From NCBI GenBank assembly GCA_022822125.1, contig JAJECF010000237.1:1-57001 (forward strand): a DNA stretch of 57,001 bases, given 5' to 3'. The notes beneath the pieces are model-generated. The model was given only the letters and a program-made list of their open reading frames with translations, searched no databases and was not told where the DNA came from. This document shows positions 16,499-27,801 of the stretch, in pieces. The translations under genes and the position numbers were made by a program. Numbering within the stretch: position 1 is the first letter of the stretch; every line of letters begins with the position of its first letter. The DNA is from Alphaproteobacteria bacterium (GTDB lineage Bacteria; Pseudomonadota; Alphaproteobacteria; Bin95).

Positions 16499-16956
16499 TA
16501 CCAGCGGCCTCGATTTGGGACACATGTCTTCTTCTCGTCAGGCCCGGACTTGTTCCACTGCTGTCCGGTTCAGCCGTCGGGGAAAGCTGAGCGGGTCCCG
16601 ATTTGGGGGGTCGGGAGCGCGTGGCGTCTGCGGTCCTCCCTTCCTCATCCTGAGTAGCCGCGAAGCGGCGTATCGAAGGGGGGCTGGACGCCGGCGGGAC
16701 CGTCCTTCGATACGCCTCCCTCCGGTCGGCTACTCAGGATGAGGACAGAGCGTCGGGACGCTGGGCATCGATCCGTATCCCGATCCCGCCGAAACTTTCA
16801 AAGCCCGGTCGAATCCAGGCCGAGCGCCCCGACCGCCAAATCCAAACCGGACAGCAATGGAACAAGTCCGGGTATGACGGAAGAGCCTGTCGAAGGGGGC
16901 GATCGGGGCGGTGGGCGTTGAGTCCGTCACAGGTTTCGGTCAACGACCGCGGGTAT
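16498..16956. mobile_element. MITE-like element, copy 2 (459 bp)
   Basis: The left end ATACCAGCGGCCTCG and the right end, on the other strand, ATACCCGCGGTCGTTGAC match the ends of the element at 8985-9236 in exchanged positions. Inside are a 28-bp inverted repeat with one mismatch (16543-16570 and 16845-16872, containing GGACTTGTTCC) and two facing palindromic repeats at 16641-16746. The left end starts within the stop codon of the enoyl-CoA hydratase gene. No transposase is encoded; copy 2 is longer than copy 1. Confidence 0.65.
16641..16746. repeat. Pair of palindromic repeats inside element copy 2
   Basis: TTCCTCATCCTGAGTAGCCG...CGTATCGAAGG (16641-16680) faces CCTTCGATACG...GCTACTCAGGATGAGG (about 16703-16744). 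The left copy with its preceding CGGTCCTCCC is nearly identical to 43085-43132. Confidence 0.85.
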
Positions 16957-16983
16957 GAGCCGGGCGAGGCCGTTCTCCGCGCG

Positions 16984-18651
16984 CTACCCCGCCGGCAAGG
17001 CGCGGGCGAGGATGGCGTCTGTGTCCGTGCCGGGGGGCAGGGTTCCGTAGGCGCCGGTCCAGCGGTCTCCCAGCCGGCTGGCGCAGAAGGCGTCTGCGAC
17101 CGCCTGCGGCGCGTGGCGGACGAGCAGGGAAGCCTGTAGCGCCAGCGCCATCCGCTCCGTGAGCGCGCGGGCGCCGGCCTCGAAGGTCTCCGGCCTCGAA
17201 AGGTCGTCTCTCAGCGCATCGGCCGCCCTGTCGAGCGCCGGGTGGGCGCCGCGCGCGGCGTCGATTTCCGCCAGCAGCGCCGGCGCGGCCTCTTCCTCGC
17301 GGGCCATGGCGCGCAGCACGTCGAGGCAGAGCACATTGCCCGAGCCCTCCCAGATGCTGTTGAGCGGCGCCTCGCGATAGAGACGCGCCATCGGACCGTC
17401 CTCGATATAGCCGGGGCCGCCATGGCACTCCAGCGCCTCGAAGGCGTGGCCCGGGGCGCGCTTGCAGACCCAGTATTTGGCAACCGCCGTGCCGATGCGC
17501 GCGAATGCCCGCGCTTGGCGGTTGCCGTCCGCCTCGTCCACGGCGCGGGCGGTCCTGAGGCCCAGCGCCAGCGCCGCTTCGGATTCGAGGGCCAGGTCGG
17601 CCAGCACATTGCGCATCAGCGGTTGGTCGGCGAGCCGGCGCTGGAAGGCGCTGCGGTGGCGGGTATGGTGGAGGGCCTGTGCGACGCCCTCACGCATCAG
17701 CGCCGCCGAACTCACCGCGCAATAGAGCCGGTTGCCCTGCACCATGTCGATGATCGTGCGAATGCCGCGCCCGTCCTCGCCGACCATGACGGCCCATGCC
17801 TCCTCGAACTCGATCTCCACGGAGGCGTTGGAGCGGTTGCCGAGCTTGTCCTTCAAATGCTGGATTGAAACGGCGTTACGCTCGCCTTCGGGCGTCCAGC
17901 GCGGCAGCAGGAAGCAGGAAATGCCGGCCTCGGTGCGGGCCAGCGTCAGGAAGGCGTCCGACATGGGCGCGGAGCAGAAATATTTGTGCCCCGTAAGCCG
18001 CCAGCTACCGCCCGCGCCGCCTTCAGCCGGCCGCGCGCAGGTGGAGTTGGAGCGGACGTCGGAGCCGCCCTGTTTCTCGGTCATGAACATGCCCATGGTG
18101 GCGCCGGGCTTCTCCTCGACCGGAATGTCCCGCCCGTCATAGCGGTTCGACAGCAGGCGGGGGATCCACGCCTCGGCGACCGCCGGCGAGGCCCTGAGCG
18201 CGGGAATCGCCGCATAGGTCATCGCCATCGGGCACATCGCGCCGCCTTCCACCTGGCTGAACAGATAGGTCAGCGCCATATGCCCGACATGCCCGCCCGG
18301 CCCGGCATGGTTCCAGGCGAAGCTGGCGACCTCGTTCTCCACCGCGAGCGCCACCAGATCGTGATAGGCAGGGTGGTATTCGACCCGGTCGATGCGCATG
18401 CCGTATCGGTCGAAGGGTTTCAGCTCCGGGCCGCGGCGGTTGGCCTGTTCGGCCTTCTCCGCCACCTCGGCGCGGCCGACCAAGCGTCCGAAGGCCGCGA
18501 TGCGCTGCTCGGCCCAGGCCGCGCCCTCGCGGCGCACGCCTTCCCGGAGCGCGGCGTCCCCGGCCCAGAGGTCGCGGTCGCCCATATGCGGCGGCATGTT
18601 GAAGACCTCATGCGTGGCCAGCGCCGCGCGCGGCTTCAGCGGCGCCGTCAC
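16984..18651 (-). CDS. AidB-like acyl-CoA dehydrogenase
   Basis: 555 residues, the length of the AidB/isovaleryl-CoA-dehydrogenase-like branch rather than the usual 380-400. The typical N-terminus ([19 protein letters not shown]) and the C-terminal [20 protein letters not shown] followed by [17 protein letters not shown] are both present. AidB in E. coli is an FAD protein induced by alkylation that binds DNA; substrates of most homologues are unknown. The stop of cobT overlaps its start by 4 bp, so it is expressed with cobS-cobT. Confidence 0.88.
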   Translation of the reverse strand: MTAPLKPRAALATHEVFNMPPHMGDRDLWAGDAALREGVRREGAAWAEQRIAAFGRLVGRAEVAEKAEQANRRGPELKPFDRYGMRIDRVEYHPAYHDLVALAVENEVASFAWNHAGPGGHVGHMALTYLFSQVEGGAMCPMAMTYAAIPALRASPAVAEAWIPRLLSNRYDGRDIPVEEKPGATMGMFMTEKQGGSDVRSNSTCARPAEGGAGGSWRLTGHKYFCSAPMSDAFLTLARTEAGISCFLLPRWTPEGERNAVSIQHLKDKLGNRSNASVEIEFEEAWAVMVGEDGRGIRTIIDMVQGNRLYCAVSSAALMREGVAQALHHTRHRSAFQRRLADQPLMRNVLADLALESEAALALGLRTARAVDEADGNRQARAFARIGTAVAKYWVCKRAPGHAFEALECHGGPGYIEDGPMARLYREAPLNSIWEGSGNVLCLDVLRAMAREEEAAPALLAEIDAARGAHPALDRAADALRDDLSRPETFEAGARALTERMALALQASLLVRHAPQAVADAFCASRLGDRWTGAYGTLPPGTDTDAILARALPAG

Positions 18652-20513
18652 CGCGCCGGCCTGGACGTCCTGCGCGCCTGCTGGCGGCGGCTTTCCTCGT
18701 CGAAGAGGCCGGCAAGCTGCTCCATCATCGCGCCGCCTAGCTGGTCGGCGTCGAAAATCGTCACCGCATGGCGGTAGTAGCGGGTCACGTCATGGCCGAT
18801 GCCGATGGCGATCAGCTCCACCGGCGAGCGCGTCTCGATCCACTCGATGACCTCGCGCAAATGGCGTTCGAGGTAATTGCCGGGATTGACCGAAAGCGTG
18901 GAATCGTCCACCGGCGCGCCGTCGGAAATCACCATCAGGATGCGCCGGTCCTCGGGCCGGCCGAGCAGGCGGTGATGCGCCCAGAGCAGCGCCTCGCCGT
19001 CGATGTTCTCCTTCAATATGCCCTCGCGGAGCATCAGGCCCAGATTCTTGCGCGCCCGGCGCAGCGGCGAATCGGCCTCCTTGTAGACGATGTGGCGCAG
19101 GTCGTTCAGCCGGCCCGGATTGGCGGGCTTGCCGGCCGCGAGCCATTTCTCGCGCGACTGGCCGCCCTTCCAGGCCCGCGTGGTGAAGCCCAGAACCTCC
19201 GTCTTGACGCCGCACCGCTCCAGCGTGCGGGCGAGAATGTCGGCGCTCATGGCCGCGACCGAGATCGGCCGCCCCCGCATGGAGCCGGAATTGTCGATCA
19301 GCAGCGAGACCACCGTGTCCCGGAAATTCGTCTGCTTCTCCATCTTGTAGGACAGCGAACGGATCGGGTCGGCGACAACGCGCGCGAGGCGAGCGGCGTC
19401 CAGCAGGCCCTCCTCGAGGTCGAACTCCCAGGCGCGCACCTGCTGGGCCATCAGCCGGCGCTGCAGGCGGTTGGCGAGCCGGCTGACCACGCCCTGGAGG
19501 CTGGCGAGCTGCTGATCGAGATGATGGCGCAGGCGGGCGAGCTCGTCCGCGTCGCACAGCTCTTCCGCATGCACGATCTCGTCGAATTCGCCGGTCCAGG
19601 GCATGTAGGCCGGCCCGGCATTGTCGTTGCGGCCGTGCATCGGGTGTTCCTGCGGCGAGGACCGTCCGGGCTCCTCGTCGCCCATGCCCGGCATGATCTC
19701 CGCATCGGCCTCGTCGGCGCCGGCCTCGCCGGTGTCCTCCCCCTCGACATCCGACATGTCCGAGGCGTCGGACATCAGCGTCCCGTCGCTCTCGCCCTCG
19801 GCCCCGTCGCCCTCGCCGTCCTCGGAGGCGTCATCGGCGTCGTCCTCGGATCCTTCCTCCTCGCCGGCCGCGGACTCGTCCAGCAACTCCATGTCTTCCA
19901 TAAGACGCCCGGCGAGCGCCGCAAACGCTTCCTGGTCATGGAGCTCGCGCGCCATGCGGGCGAACGACTCGGCCGCACGCTCGTCGAACCAGTCCCGCCA
20001 GAGATCGAGGACCCCGGACGCCACGGCCGAGGAGGCGCGCCCGCTGAGCGTTTCGCGCGCATAGAGCCCCACGGCCTCCGCCAGCGGCACATCGTCGGCG
20101 GACGCGGCGCGCGTGAAGCCCTGCCGGCGGCAGCGCTCGTCCACCGCCGCCGCGAGGTTGCGCGCTGCGCCTTCCATGTAGCGCGCGCCCCAGGCTTCCA
20201 CCCGCGCCTGCTCCAGCGCATCGAACACGGCGCGCGCCTGCGGGCCGCCCCGCGCCAGCCGCGCATGCATGTCCGCGTCGTGATGGCGCTCGCGCAAGGC
20301 CAGCGCATCGGCCTCGCCGCGCACGAAGGCCGCCTCCTCGGCAGGGAGATCGCGCCCCGGCATCGGCAGCTTGGCGTGGCCGCGCTCCAGCGACGCCCTG
20401 TCCGGTCCGAAGGAGACTTCCAGTTCGTCGATGTCGCCCATGGCGCGCATCGTGGCGCCCGTCACGCGCTTGAACGCGTCGAGCGGCGTCTCCTTGTCCC
20501 CGGAGATCTTCAT
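18648..20513 (-). CDS. cobT: Cobaltochelatase subunit CobT
   Basis: 621 residues. With CobS and CobN it inserts cobalt into hydrogenobyrinate a,c-diamide in aerobic cobalamin synthesis. The middle (about residues 215-290) is a very acidic low-complexity stretch, and the C-terminal third is a von Willebrand A domain with the metal-ion motif [11 protein letters not shown] near residue 404. It overlaps cobS by 4 bp. CobN is not in the window. CobT-like proteins of this type occur in alphaproteobacteria, which supports the taxonomic guess. Confidence 0.93.
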   Translation of the reverse strand: MKISGDKETPLDAFKRVTGATMRAMGDIDELEVSFGPDRASLERGHAKLPMPGRDLPAEEAAFVRGEADALALRERHHDADMHARLARGGPQARAVFDALEQARVEAWGARYMEGAARNLAAAVDERCRRQGFTRAASADDVPLAEAVGLYARETLSGRASSAVASGVLDLWRDWFDERAAESFARMARELHDQEAFAALAGRLMEDMELLDESAAGEEEGSEDDADDASEDGEGDGAEGESDGTLMSDASDMSDVEGEDTGEAGADEADAEIMPGMGDEEPGRSSPQEHPMHGRNDNAGPAYMPWTGEFDEIVHAEELCDADELARLRHHLDQQLASLQGVVSRLANRLQRRLMAQQVRAWEFDLEEGLLDAARLARVVADPIRSLSYKMEKQTNFRDTVVSLLIDNSGSMRGRPISVAAMSADILARTLERCGVKTEVLGFTTRAWKGGQSREKWLAAGKPANPGRLNDLRHIVYKEADSPLRRARKNLGLMLREGILKENIDGEALLWAHHRLLGRPEDRRILMVISDGAPVDDSTLSVNPGNYLERHLREVIEWIETRSPVELIAIGIGHDVTRYYRHAVTIFDADQLGGAMMEQLAGLFDEESRRQQARRTSRPAR

Positions 20514-21517
20514 GGCGCGCGGCCGATTCCCGCCGCCACCACCGATTCAGGCAGCTCCCTGTCGAAGCAGCGCTGGAAATATTCCGCCACGATGGGCCGC
20601 TCCGCCTCGTCGCACTTGTTGAGGAAGGTGACCCGGAACGCGAAGCCGAGATCGCTGAAGATGCGCGTGTTCTCGGCCCAGGTGATGACCGTGCGCGGCG
20701 ACATGACCGTGGAGATGTCGCCGTTCATGAAACCCCGGCGCGTGAGCTCCGCAAGCTGGATCATCCGCTTGCCTCGCTCGAGCCCCTTCTTGTCGGAGAG
20801 CTCCGGCACCTTGGCCAGGACGATTTTCAACTCCTCGTCCTCGGGCAGGTAGTTCAGCGTCGCCACCACGTTCCAGCGGTCCATCTGCCCCTGGTTGATC
20901 TGCTGGGTGCCGTGATAGAGGCCGGTCGTATCGCCGAGGCCGACCGTGTTCGAGGTCGCGAACAGCCGGAAGGACGGATGCGGGCGGATGACCCGGTTCT
21001 GGTCGAGCAGCGTCATCTTGCCCTCGACCTCCAGCACGCGCTGGATGACGAACATCACATCCGGGCGCCCGGCATCGTATTCGTCGAAGACGATGGCGGT
21101 TGCGTGCTGCAGCGCCCAGGGCAGCATGCCCTCGCGGAATTCGGTGACCTGCTTGCCGTCGCGCACCACGATGGCGTCGCGGCCGACAAGGTCGATGCGG
21201 CTCACATGGCTGTCGAGATTGATGCGGATGCACGGCCAGTTAAGCCGGGCCGCGACCTGCTCGATATGGGTCGATTTGCCCGTGCCGTGATAGCCCTGGA
21301 TCATCACCCGGCGGTTGTGGGCGAAGCCGGCCAGGATGACGAGCGTGGTCTGTTCGTCGAAATGATAGGCGGAATCGATCTCGGGAACATAGGCGTTCGG
21401 CTCCGAGAAGGCGGGCGCGACCATGTCCGTGTCGATCCCGAAGACCTCTCGCACCGATATTGTCTTGTCGGGCTCGCGGGTATGCGCGTCGCTCTGGATG
21501 CCGTGCATCGTGCTCAT
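20510..21517 (-). CDS. cobS: Cobaltochelatase subunit CobS
   Basis: A 335-residue AAA+ ATPase, the partner ring of CobT. Walker A (GYHGTGKST) and Walker B ([12 protein letters not shown]) are clear. The sensor block [32 protein letters not shown] is highly typical of CobS. It lies 28 bp after the J-domain gene and overlaps cobT. Confidence 0.95.
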   Translation of the reverse strand: MSTMHGIQSDAHTREPDKTISVREVFGIDTDMVAPAFSEPNAYVPEIDSAYHFDEQTTLVILAGFAHNRRVMIQGYHGTGKSTHIEQVAARLNWPCIRINLDSHVSRIDLVGRDAIVVRDGKQVTEFREGMLPWALQHATAIVFDEYDAGRPDVMFVIQRVLEVEGKMTLLDQNRVIRPHPSFRLFATSNTVGLGDTTGLYHGTQQINQGQMDRWNVVATLNYLPEDEELKIVLAKVPELSDKKGLERGKRMIQLAELTRRGFMNGDISTVMSPRTVITWAENTRIFSDLGFAFRVTFLNKCDEAERPIVAEYFQRCFDRELPESVVAAGIGRAP

Positions 21518-21545
21518 GCGTTCTTCCAGTCGGCTTGGTGACAGG

Positions 21546-22085
21546 CTACCGGGCCGGCGCTGCCGAGAGCGCTTCGTGCAGGACCCGGTAGGCGCGGGTT
21601 ATGGATTTCATTCGTTTCTCCGACGCCGGGCAGCCGCCATTGGCGTCGGGATGGTGGTGCTTGACCAGTTCCTTATAGCGCGATTTCAGCGCGGGGAGAG
21701 TCATGTCGTCCGAAAGAGACATGGCTGCCGCCGCTTCCGCCTCGGGACTTCCGGGCGGCCAGCGCCGCGACGGCGGCGTCCGGGCGGCGGCTCCGCCGAA
21801 AATGTCGAGGGGATCATCGAAATGCGGCGAGGCGCTGAAGCGGCCGCGCCGGAACCGGCCGCCGACTTCCAGGCTGCTGCGCACCGCCGCGTCGATATCC
21901 GCCCGGTCCATGCCGGGACAGAAGCTCCACTCCCGGTTATAGATGCGGACATGGTCCAGGCAGAACCAGACATAGTCATGCAGCCGGTCCGGCCCGCGCG
22001 GCGCGGGATGGGTGGCCGCCGCCCTGCAGCCCGGCCATTCGCAGCGGGCGCCGGGAGCGGGGCGCTGTCGGGTGTGATAGACCAT
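21546..22085 (-). CDS. J-domain (DnaJ-like) protein
   Basis: 179 residues from ATG 22085; a TTG at 22115 would add 10. The N-terminal half has a Cys/His-containing segment ([15 protein letters not shown]...[13 protein letters not shown]) resembling a small zinc-binding module. The C-terminal 60 residues form a J domain with the HPD motif ([14 protein letters not shown]) that stimulates a DnaK-type Hsp70. It lacks the Gly/Phe and CXXCXGXG regions of full DnaJ. Location just before cobS and divergent from bolA is a common alphaproteobacterial arrangement. Confidence 0.88.
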   Translation of the reverse strand: MVYHTRQRPAPGARCEWPGCRAAATHPAPRGPDRLHDYVWFCLDHVRIYNREWSFCPGMDRADIDAAVRSSLEVGGRFRRGRFSASPHFDDPLDIFGGAAARTPPSRRWPPGSPEAEAAAAMSLSDDMTLPALKSRYKELVKHHHPDANGGCPASEKRMKSITRAYRVLHEALSAAPAR

Positions 22086-22135
22086 GACTGTCCGAGTATG
22101 GAAACACCGCAGCAAGGGAACAAGGGGGCCGGACC

Positions 22136-22396
22136 ATGCCTGTCCGCGACGATATCGCCCGCAAGCTCCGCAAGGCGTTCGAGCCCAGCCGGCTGGAGGT
22201 CATCGACGAATCGCACCAGCATATCGGCCATGTCGGCGCCCGGCCGGGCGGGGAAACGCATTTCCGCGTCGAGATCGCGGCCGGCGCCTTCAGCGGCATG
22301 AGCCGCGTGGCCCGCCAGAAAGCCGTTTATGGCGTGCTGGCCGAAGAGATGGCGGGGCCGGTGCATGCGTTGTCGATCCGGGCGGAGGACGGGTAG
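22136..22396 (+). CDS. bolA: BolA family protein
   Basis: 86 residues with the BolA fold signature: LEVIDESHQHIGHVGARPGGETHFRV, then the helix RVARQKAVYGVLAEEM. BolA proteins pair with monothiol glutaredoxins to handle [2Fe-2S] clusters and affect morphology and stress responses. It is divergent from the J-domain gene and convergent with the DUF2889 gene. Confidence 0.9.
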   Translation: MPVRDDIARKLRKAFEPSRLEVIDESHQHIGHVGARPGGETHFRVEIAAGAFSGMSRVARQKAVYGVLAEEMAGPVHALSIRAEDG

Positions 22397-22402
22397 CCGG
22401 AC

Positions 22403-22975
22403 TCAGGCCGGCTCCGCCTCGCGGTAGTCCTCCGGCCAGAGCGTCCGGACCACGGGGCTCGACCGGGAGAACGCCATGCAGCTGTCGAGGCCGGGCCCGC
22501 CTTTCATGCTCTCCGCCTCGCTCATCCCGGCCTGGCGGCGCATATGCTCGCGCCAGGGACCGAGCGTCTGGTAGGCGCTCGTGCCGAGCGGGTAGAGCAG
22601 CTCCAGTATGTGGGTGCAGCCGGCAGTCCCGCCGTAACGCTCCTTGACCCGGCGCATCCAGCCGGGGCCGATGCGCAGCCCGACGAGGCGGCCGAAATTA
22701 CCGGCGGCGTCCGCACAGACGGCATAGGGGCTCTCCAGAGTTTCGGCCTCGGCAGCCATGATCGTCAGACGGTCGTCGAGGGTGAGCCGTACCCGCATCC
22801 GATGCACCGGAACGCCCGGTTCGACCTGCCCGCGCCAGTGGTTCTCGAACGCGTAGGTCTTGGTATCGACAAGCTCGGCTTCCAGGTCCCAGAGCCCGTC
22901 CTCGCGCAGGAAGCCCTCGCAGCGGACCCGGCGGTCATGAAGGCGCCGGCGGGGCGCGGGCGGGGAGAGCGGCAA
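22403..22975 (-). CDS. DUF2889 family protein
   Basis: 190 residues when started at TTG 22975, which has AAGGAG 9 bp upstream; no ATG or GTG offers a better start, and longer readings lie in secA. It matches DUF2889: CEGFLREDGLWDLEAEL, DTKTYAFENHWRG, the P-hydrophobic-HRMRVRLTLDD strand and the late GCTHILELLYPLGTSAYQT. The function of the family is unknown. It begins 47 bp after secA on the same strand. Confidence 0.82.
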   Translation of the reverse strand: MPLSPPAPRRRLHDRRVRCEGFLREDGLWDLEAELVDTKTYAFENHWRGQVEPGVPVHRMRVRLTLDDRLTIMAAEAETLESPYAVCADAAGNFGRLVGLRIGPGWMRRVKERYGGTAGCTHILELLYPLGTSAYQTLGPWREHMRRQAGMSEAESMKGGPGLDSCMAFSRSSPVVRTLWPEDYREAEPA

Positions 22976-23021
22976 GGGCTGGGACTCCTTCGCTGGGAGG
23001 GCCGGCGGCGGGGACGGCGGC

Positions 23022-25721
23022 TCAGGCGAGCCGGCCGTGGCAGTGCTTGTATTTCTTGCCCGATCCGCAGGGGCAGGGCGCGTTGCGGGCGACCTTGCCC
23101 CAGGTCGAAGGGTCGTTCGGGTTGATCTGCGCGGCGACCGCCCGGCGCGCGGGGCGGACAGCCTGCGCCGCCGCCGCGCCATTGCCGGCAAAAGCGGGCT
23201 CCGGCTCGTCATGCATCTGGCGCCAGTCCCCGCCCTCTTCCGAGCGCGGCATCAGGTCGCTGGCCGGCGTGTCGAGCTGCACCTCGAGATGGGCGAGCGT
23301 GCCGGTCACCGCCTCGCGCAGCCGCGCCAGCATGGTGTCGAACAGCTCGAAGGCTTCCTGCTTGTATTCGTTCAGCGGGTCCTTCTGGGCATAGGCGCGC
23401 AGCCCGATGCCCTGGCGCAGATGGTCGAGCTGGAGCAGGTGCTCCTTCCAGATCTGGTCGAGAAGCTGGAGCAGGACGCTCTTCTCCGCCTGGCGCATGA
23501 TGTCCGCGCCCCAGTTCGCCGCCTTCTCCGCCATGCGCCGGTCGAGCGCCGTGAGGATGCGCCGGCTGATCTCCTCGTCGGCAATGCCTTCCTCTTCAGC
23601 CCATTCGCGCGCCGGGAAGTCGATGGAAAGCGCGCGGCGCAGCTCGTCCTGCAAGCCTTGCGCATCCCATTGCTCGGGCAGCGCCTTCTCCGGAATGTAA
23701 CGCTGGACGATGTCCTCCACGACCTGGTGGCGCATGTCCACGACCTCGTCATGGACATCCTCGACCTGCATCAGGTCGCGGCGCTGCTCGTAAACGACCT
23801 TGCGCTGGTCGTTCATCACATCGTCGAATTTCAGCAGATTCTTGCGAATCTCGAAATTGCGCGCCTCGACCTTCTGCTGCGCCTTTTCCAGCGCCTTGTT
23901 GATCCAGGGGTGGACGATGGCCTCGCCGTCCTCGAGGCCCAGCCGGCGCAGCATCCCGTCCATGCGCTCCGAGCCGAAAATGCGCATCAGGTCGTCTTCC
24001 AGCGAGACGAAGAATTTGGAGGCGCCGGGGTCGCCCTGCCGGCCGGAGCGTCCGCGGAGCTGGTTGTCGATCCGCCGGCTCTCATGGCGCTCGGTGGCCA
24101 GCACATACAGGCCGCCGGCCTCGATCACCACCTGCCTGTCCTGCTCGACCTGCGCCAGAATCGCGGCTTCGCGCTCCTCGCCCTCGGCGCGGATGAGCAT
24201 TTCCGCATTGCCGCCGAGCTGGATGTCGGTGCCGCGCCCGGCCATGTTGGTCGCAATCGTCACCGCGCCCGGCTTGCCCGCCTGCGCGATGATCGCGGCC
24301 TCCTGCTCGTGGTAGCGCGCATTCAGGATCTGGTGGGCGATCTTCTCGCGCTTGAGCCGCTGGCCGAGCTCCTCCGATTTCTCGATGGAGACCGTGCCGA
24401 CGAGCACGGGCTGGCGGCGCGCCACGCAATCCCGGATCTGGGTCAGTATGGCGTCGTTCTTCTCCCGCGCCGAGCGATAGACCTCGTCATCATGGTCGGC
24501 GCGCACCGTCGGCAGATTGGTGGGGATTTCTATCGCCTCGAGCCCGTAGATTTCCGCGAATTCGCCCGCCTCGGTAATCGCCGTGCCGGTCATGCCGCCG
24601 AGCTTGTTGTAAAGGCGGAAATAGTTCTGGAAGGTGATCTGGGCGAGCGTCTGGTTTTCGAGCTGGACCGCAACGCCCTCCTTGGCCTCCAGCGCCTGGT
24701 GCAACCCTTCCGAGTAGCGCCGCCCCTCCATCGCGCGGCCGGTGAACTCGTCGATGATGACGACCTTGCCGTCGCGGACCATGTAATCGACATCGCGCTC
24801 GAACAGCGTATGGGCGCGCAGCGACTGGTTCATATGGTGCAGCAGCGAAATGTTGTGGATGTCGTAGAGGCTGCCTTCGGTGAGCAGTCCGTGCGTGCGC
24901 AGCAGCGCCTCGCTGTGTTCCTGGCCGGCCTCGTTCAGGGTGACGCTGCGCTGCTTCTCGTCCTTTTCGTAGTGCTCCGGGCGGACGTCCGCCATCAGCG
25001 CGTCGCAGCGCATATAGAGTTCCGAAGACTGCTCGGCGGCGCCCGAGATGATGAGCGGCGTGCGCGCCTCGTCGATCAGGATCGAGTCCACCTCATCCAC
25101 GATGGCGTAGGCGAAATCGCGCTGGACCATTTCCTCGAGCGCGAATTTCATGTTGTCGCGCAGATAGTCGAAGCCGAGCTCGTTGTTGGTCCCGTAAGTA
25201 ACGTCCGCGGCGTATTGCCGGCGCCGTTCGCTGTCCGGCAGCCCGTGCGTGATGCAGCCGACGGTAAGGCCGAGGAACTCATATATGCGCCCCATCCACT
25301 CGGCGTCGCGGCTGGCGAGATAATCGTTCACCGTCACGACATGGACGCCCCTGCCGGCCAGCGCGTTCAGATAGACCGGCAGGGTGGCGGCGAGCGTCTT
25401 GCCTTCGCCGGTCTTCATCTCGGCGATCATGCCCTGGTGAAGCACCATGCCGCCGAGAAGCTGGACGTCGAAATGGCGCTGGCCGAGAACGCGCTTCGAG
25501 GCCTCGCGCACGGTGGCGAAGGCCTCGACGAGCAGATCGTCCAGATCGGCGCCGCCCTGGACGCGCGCGCGGAACTCGTCCGTGCGGGCCCTGAGCGCGC
25601 TGTCCGGCAGTGCCTCCAGCTCCGGTTCGAGCGCATTGATCGCTGCGACTTCGGGCCGCAGGCGTTTCAGGAAGCGGTCGTTATGGGTGCCGAAAAGGCG
25701 CTTGGCGACGACGCCGAGCAT
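23022..25721 (-). CDS. secA: Preprotein translocase ATPase SecA
   Basis: 899 residues. It drives proteins through the SecYEG channel. Walker A (MKTGEGKT) lies near residue 105, the DEAD-like block is [16 protein letters not shown], and motif [13 protein letters not shown] is intact. The C-terminal zinc tail [14 protein letters not shown] binds SecB and lipid. A possible -35 (TTGACA, 25793-25788) with a poor -10 17 bp later precedes the ATG. Confidence 0.97.
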   Translation of the reverse strand: MLGVVAKRLFGTHNDRFLKRLRPEVAAINALEPELEALPDSALRARTDEFRARVQGGADLDDLLVEAFATVREASKRVLGQRHFDVQLLGGMVLHQGMIAEMKTGEGKTLAATLPVYLNALAGRGVHVVTVNDYLASRDAEWMGRIYEFLGLTVGCITHGLPDSERRRQYAADVTYGTNNELGFDYLRDNMKFALEEMVQRDFAYAIVDEVDSILIDEARTPLIISGAAEQSSELYMRCDALMADVRPEHYEKDEKQRSVTLNEAGQEHSEALLRTHGLLTEGSLYDIHNISLLHHMNQSLRAHTLFERDVDYMVRDGKVVIIDEFTGRAMEGRRYSEGLHQALEAKEGVAVQLENQTLAQITFQNYFRLYNKLGGMTGTAITEAGEFAEIYGLEAIEIPTNLPTVRADHDDEVYRSAREKNDAILTQIRDCVARRQPVLVGTVSIEKSEELGQRLKREKIAHQILNARYHEQEAAIIAQAGKPGAVTIATNMAGRGTDIQLGGNAEMLIRAEGEEREAAILAQVEQDRQVVIEAGGLYVLATERHESRRIDNQLRGRSGRQGDPGASKFFVSLEDDLMRIFGSERMDGMLRRLGLEDGEAIVHPWINKALEKAQQKVEARNFEIRKNLLKFDDVMNDQRKVVYEQRRDLMQVEDVHDEVVDMRHQVVEDIVQRYIPEKALPEQWDAQGLQDELRRALSIDFPAREWAEEEGIADEEISRRILTALDRRMAEKAANWGADIMRQAEKSVLLQLLDQIWKEHLLQLDHLRQGIGLRAYAQKDPLNEYKQEAFELFDTMLARLREAVTGTLAHLEVQLDTPASDLMPRSEEGGDWRQMHDEPEPAFAGNGAAAAQAVRPARRAVAAQINPNDPSTWGKVARNAPCPCGSGKKYKHCHGRLA

Positions 25722-25773
25722 GAAGTCTTCCCCGAGAGATCACAGGCGTCCCGCCTTCCGGCCCCAAATGGAA

Positions 25774-25816
25774 ACGCGGCCCGCCGCTGTCAACGGGCCC
25801 CGGCGGCGGGAGCCGG
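25774..25816 (-). terminator. Possible terminator of the cold-shock gene
   Basis: On the minus strand, CCCGCCGC and GCGGCGGG pair around a loop of about 15 bases, followed by CCGCGTTTCC. The T tract is weak. Confidence 0.4.
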
Positions 25817-26026
25817 TCAGACGAGTTGTATGTTGTCCGCAGCGTATTTGCCCTTGCGCGGGTCCCGGCGCAGTTCATAGCTGATCCGCTGGCCCTCGGC
25901 CGGGGCGGACAGGCCGGCACGCTGCACGGCGGAAATATGGACGAAGACATCGCTGCCGCCCTCATCGGGCTCGATGAATCCGTATCCCTTGGTCGTGTTG
26001 AACCACTTCACGGTACCGGTAGCCAT
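25817..26026 (-). CDS. Cold-shock domain protein
   Basis: 69 residues, one OB-fold cold-shock domain. RNP1 (KGYGFI) and RNP2 (VFVHIS) are intact, so it should bind single-stranded RNA/DNA as a chaperone of messages. It lies between secA and the merR gene, with its own gap of 105 bp upstream, and is probably transcribed alone. Confidence 0.95.
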   Translation of the reverse strand: MATGTVKWFNTTKGYGFIEPDEGGSDVFVHISAVQRAGLSAPAEGQRISYELRRDPRKGKYAADNIQLV

Positions 26027-26131
26027 AACGAATCGTCACTCCTCAGTCGCGGCACGTCGTCTCAATTCCGGGTATTTGTTCAACGTCACGCGACGTGGTC
26101 GCGACGCAATCCACCGTTCCATTACAGCGGA

Positions 26132-26449
26132 CTATACCACGTTTGTGTTCATCAGCGCGCGGATGTCCCTCAGTTCTTCGAGGATGCGCCGCAATTCCGA
26201 TTCGGGCACGTCCTGTCCCGACAACGCCCGGCGCGCGCCCTCGATGGTGAAGCGCCGTTCATGAAGCAGCTCGCGGATGGCGAGGATCGTCTCGACATCC
26301 TCGGGGCGGTAGTAGCGCCGCCCGCCGGCCCGCTTCAGCGGCTGTAATTGGGGGAATTTGCTCTCCCAGAAACGAAGCACATGGGGTTCGAGACCGACCT
26401 CCCGCGCCACTTCGGATATCGTGCGGTAGGCGGTCGGGTGTTTTTCCAT
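26132..26449 (-). CDS. MerR family transcriptional regulator
   Basis: 105 residues from ATG 26449; an earlier ATG at 26491 would overlap ihfA and has no support. The N-terminus is a MerR-type winged helix ([28 protein letters not shown] followed by [12 protein letters not shown]). The C-terminal half is short, with no metal-binding cysteines. The same gene follows ihfA in many alphaproteobacteria; the targets are unknown. No clear ribosome-binding site is visible. Confidence 0.88.
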   Translation of the reverse strand: MEKHPTAYRTISEVAREVGLEPHVLRFWESKFPQLQPLKRAGGRRYYRPEDVETILAIRELLHERRFTIEGARRALSGQDVPESELRRILEELRDIRALMNTNVV

Positions 26450-26465
26450 AGGAGGCGGAGGCCTG

Positions 26466-26774
26466 CTAGTCCGTCGCAGCGCGGCCTGCATTGACGCGCT
26501 GCTTCAGCACCTGCGAGGCGCGGAATGCGACGACGCGGCGCGGCGGAATGGCGACCTCCTCGCCGGTGCGGGGGTTTCGCCCGGTCCGCTCGCCCTTCAT
26601 CCGCATGGAGAAGGTGCCGAAGGAGGAAATCTTCACCATGTCCTCGGTTTCCAGCGCCTCGGCGAGCTCGTCCAGAACGGCCTCCACGAGCATCGCCGAA
26701 TCGCTTCGCGATAGGCCTATATTGCGATAGACCGCCTCGCAGAGGTCGGCGCGGGTGAGCGTCCTGCCTGTCAT
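26466..26774 (-). CDS. ihfA: Integration host factor subunit alpha
   Basis: 102 residues from ATG 26774, starting [11 protein letters not shown] as IHF-alpha does; ATG 26801 would add 9 residues. HU/IHF fold with the signature [20 protein letters not shown] and the DNA-intercalating arm proline (NPRTGE). With IHF-beta it sharply bends DNA at sigma54 promoters and elsewhere, which is relevant to the rpoN gene in this window. It lies between fabH and the merR gene. Confidence 0.93.
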   Translation of the reverse strand: MTGRTLTRADLCEAVYRNIGLSRSDSAMLVEAVLDELAEALETEDMVKISSFGTFSMRMKGERTGRNPRTGEEVAIPPRRVVAFRASQVLKQRVNAGRAATD

Positions 26775-26835
26775 GGCGGGGACGCTAACCCGGACGCGCA
26801 TGCCCGGTCAACGCGGACGCAAGCGGCATGGAGGC

Positions 26836-27801
26836 TCACCATCGGGCCAACGCCGCGCCCCAGGTGAAACCGCCGCCCATGGCCTCGAGCAGCAGCATGT
26901 CGCCTTCCGCGATGCGCCCGTCCTCGACGCCCGTCGCCAGCGCCAGCGGTATCGAGGCCGCCGAGGTGTTGGCGTGCCGGTCCACCGTCACAATCACCCG
27001 GTCGTCGCCGATGCCGAGCTTGCGCCCGGTGGCGCGCAGAATGCGCAGATTGGCCTGGTGGGGCACGATCCAGTCGATTGCCTCGGGCCCGAGGCCGTTG
27101 GCCGCCAGCGCCTCGTCCACGACCCCGGCGAGGTTCGTGACGGCGTGCTTGAAGACCTCCCGCCCCTTCATCCGCAAATGGCCGACCGTCCGGGTCGAGG
27201 ACGGGCCGCCATCGACATAGAGCAGGTCGCCATGGCGCCCGTCGGAGTGCAGATGGGTGGACAGCAGGTGGCGCGGGTCGTCTTCGCAGGCTCCGAGAAT
27301 TGCCGCCCCCGCGCCGTCGCCGAAAAGCACGCTGGTCTCGCGCTCGTTCCAGTCGAGGATCCGGGAGAAGGTCTCCGCGCCGATCACCAGCGCGCGCTGC
27401 GACTGGCCGGCGCGGATGAAATTATCCGCCACGGCAAGGGCATAGACGAATCCGGAGCACACCGCCTGGATATCGAAGGCCACGCCCTTCGTCATGCCGA
27501 GCCCGGCCTGGACCGCCGTCGCCGTGGAGGGGAAGGTCCGGTCGGGCGTTGCGGTGGCGAGCACGATCAGGTCGAGGTCGTGCGCGTCCATTCCGGCGGC
27601 CGCGAGCGCGCGCCTCGATGCTTCGAGCGCGAGGTCCGAGGTTTTCTCGCCCGGCGCGGCGATCCGCCGCTCGCGGATGCCGGTGCGTTCGCGAATCCAG
27701 GCGTCGGAGGTGTCCATCCGCGCGGCGAGCTCGTCATTGGTGACGACGCGCTCCGGCAGATAGGCGCCGACGCCCCGGAACTGCGCGCGCCGGCCGGTCA
27801 A
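26836..27801 (-). CDS. fabH: 3-oxoacyl-ACP synthase III
   Basis: 321 residues. It condenses acetyl-CoA with malonyl-ACP to start fatty acid synthesis. The catalytic triad is visible: C115 (AVCSGF), H248 (VPHQANLR) and N278 (HANTSAAS). It overlaps plsX by 4 bp in the rpmF-plsX-fabH operon. Confidence 0.96.
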   Translation of the reverse strand: MTGRRAQFRGVGAYLPERVVTNDELAARMDTSDAWIRERTGIRERRIAAPGEKTSDLALEASRRALAAAGMDAHDLDLIVLATATPDRTFPSTATAVQAGLGMTKGVAFDIQAVCSGFVYALAVADNFIRAGQSQRALVIGAETFSRILDWNERETSVLFGDGAGAAILGACEDDPRHLLSTHLHSDGRHGDLLYVDGGPSSTRTVGHLRMKGREVFKHAVTNLAGVVDEALAANGLGPEAIDWIVPHQANLRILRATGRKLGIGDDRVIVTVDRHANTSAASIPLALATGVEDGRIAEGDMLLLEAMGGGFTWGAALARW

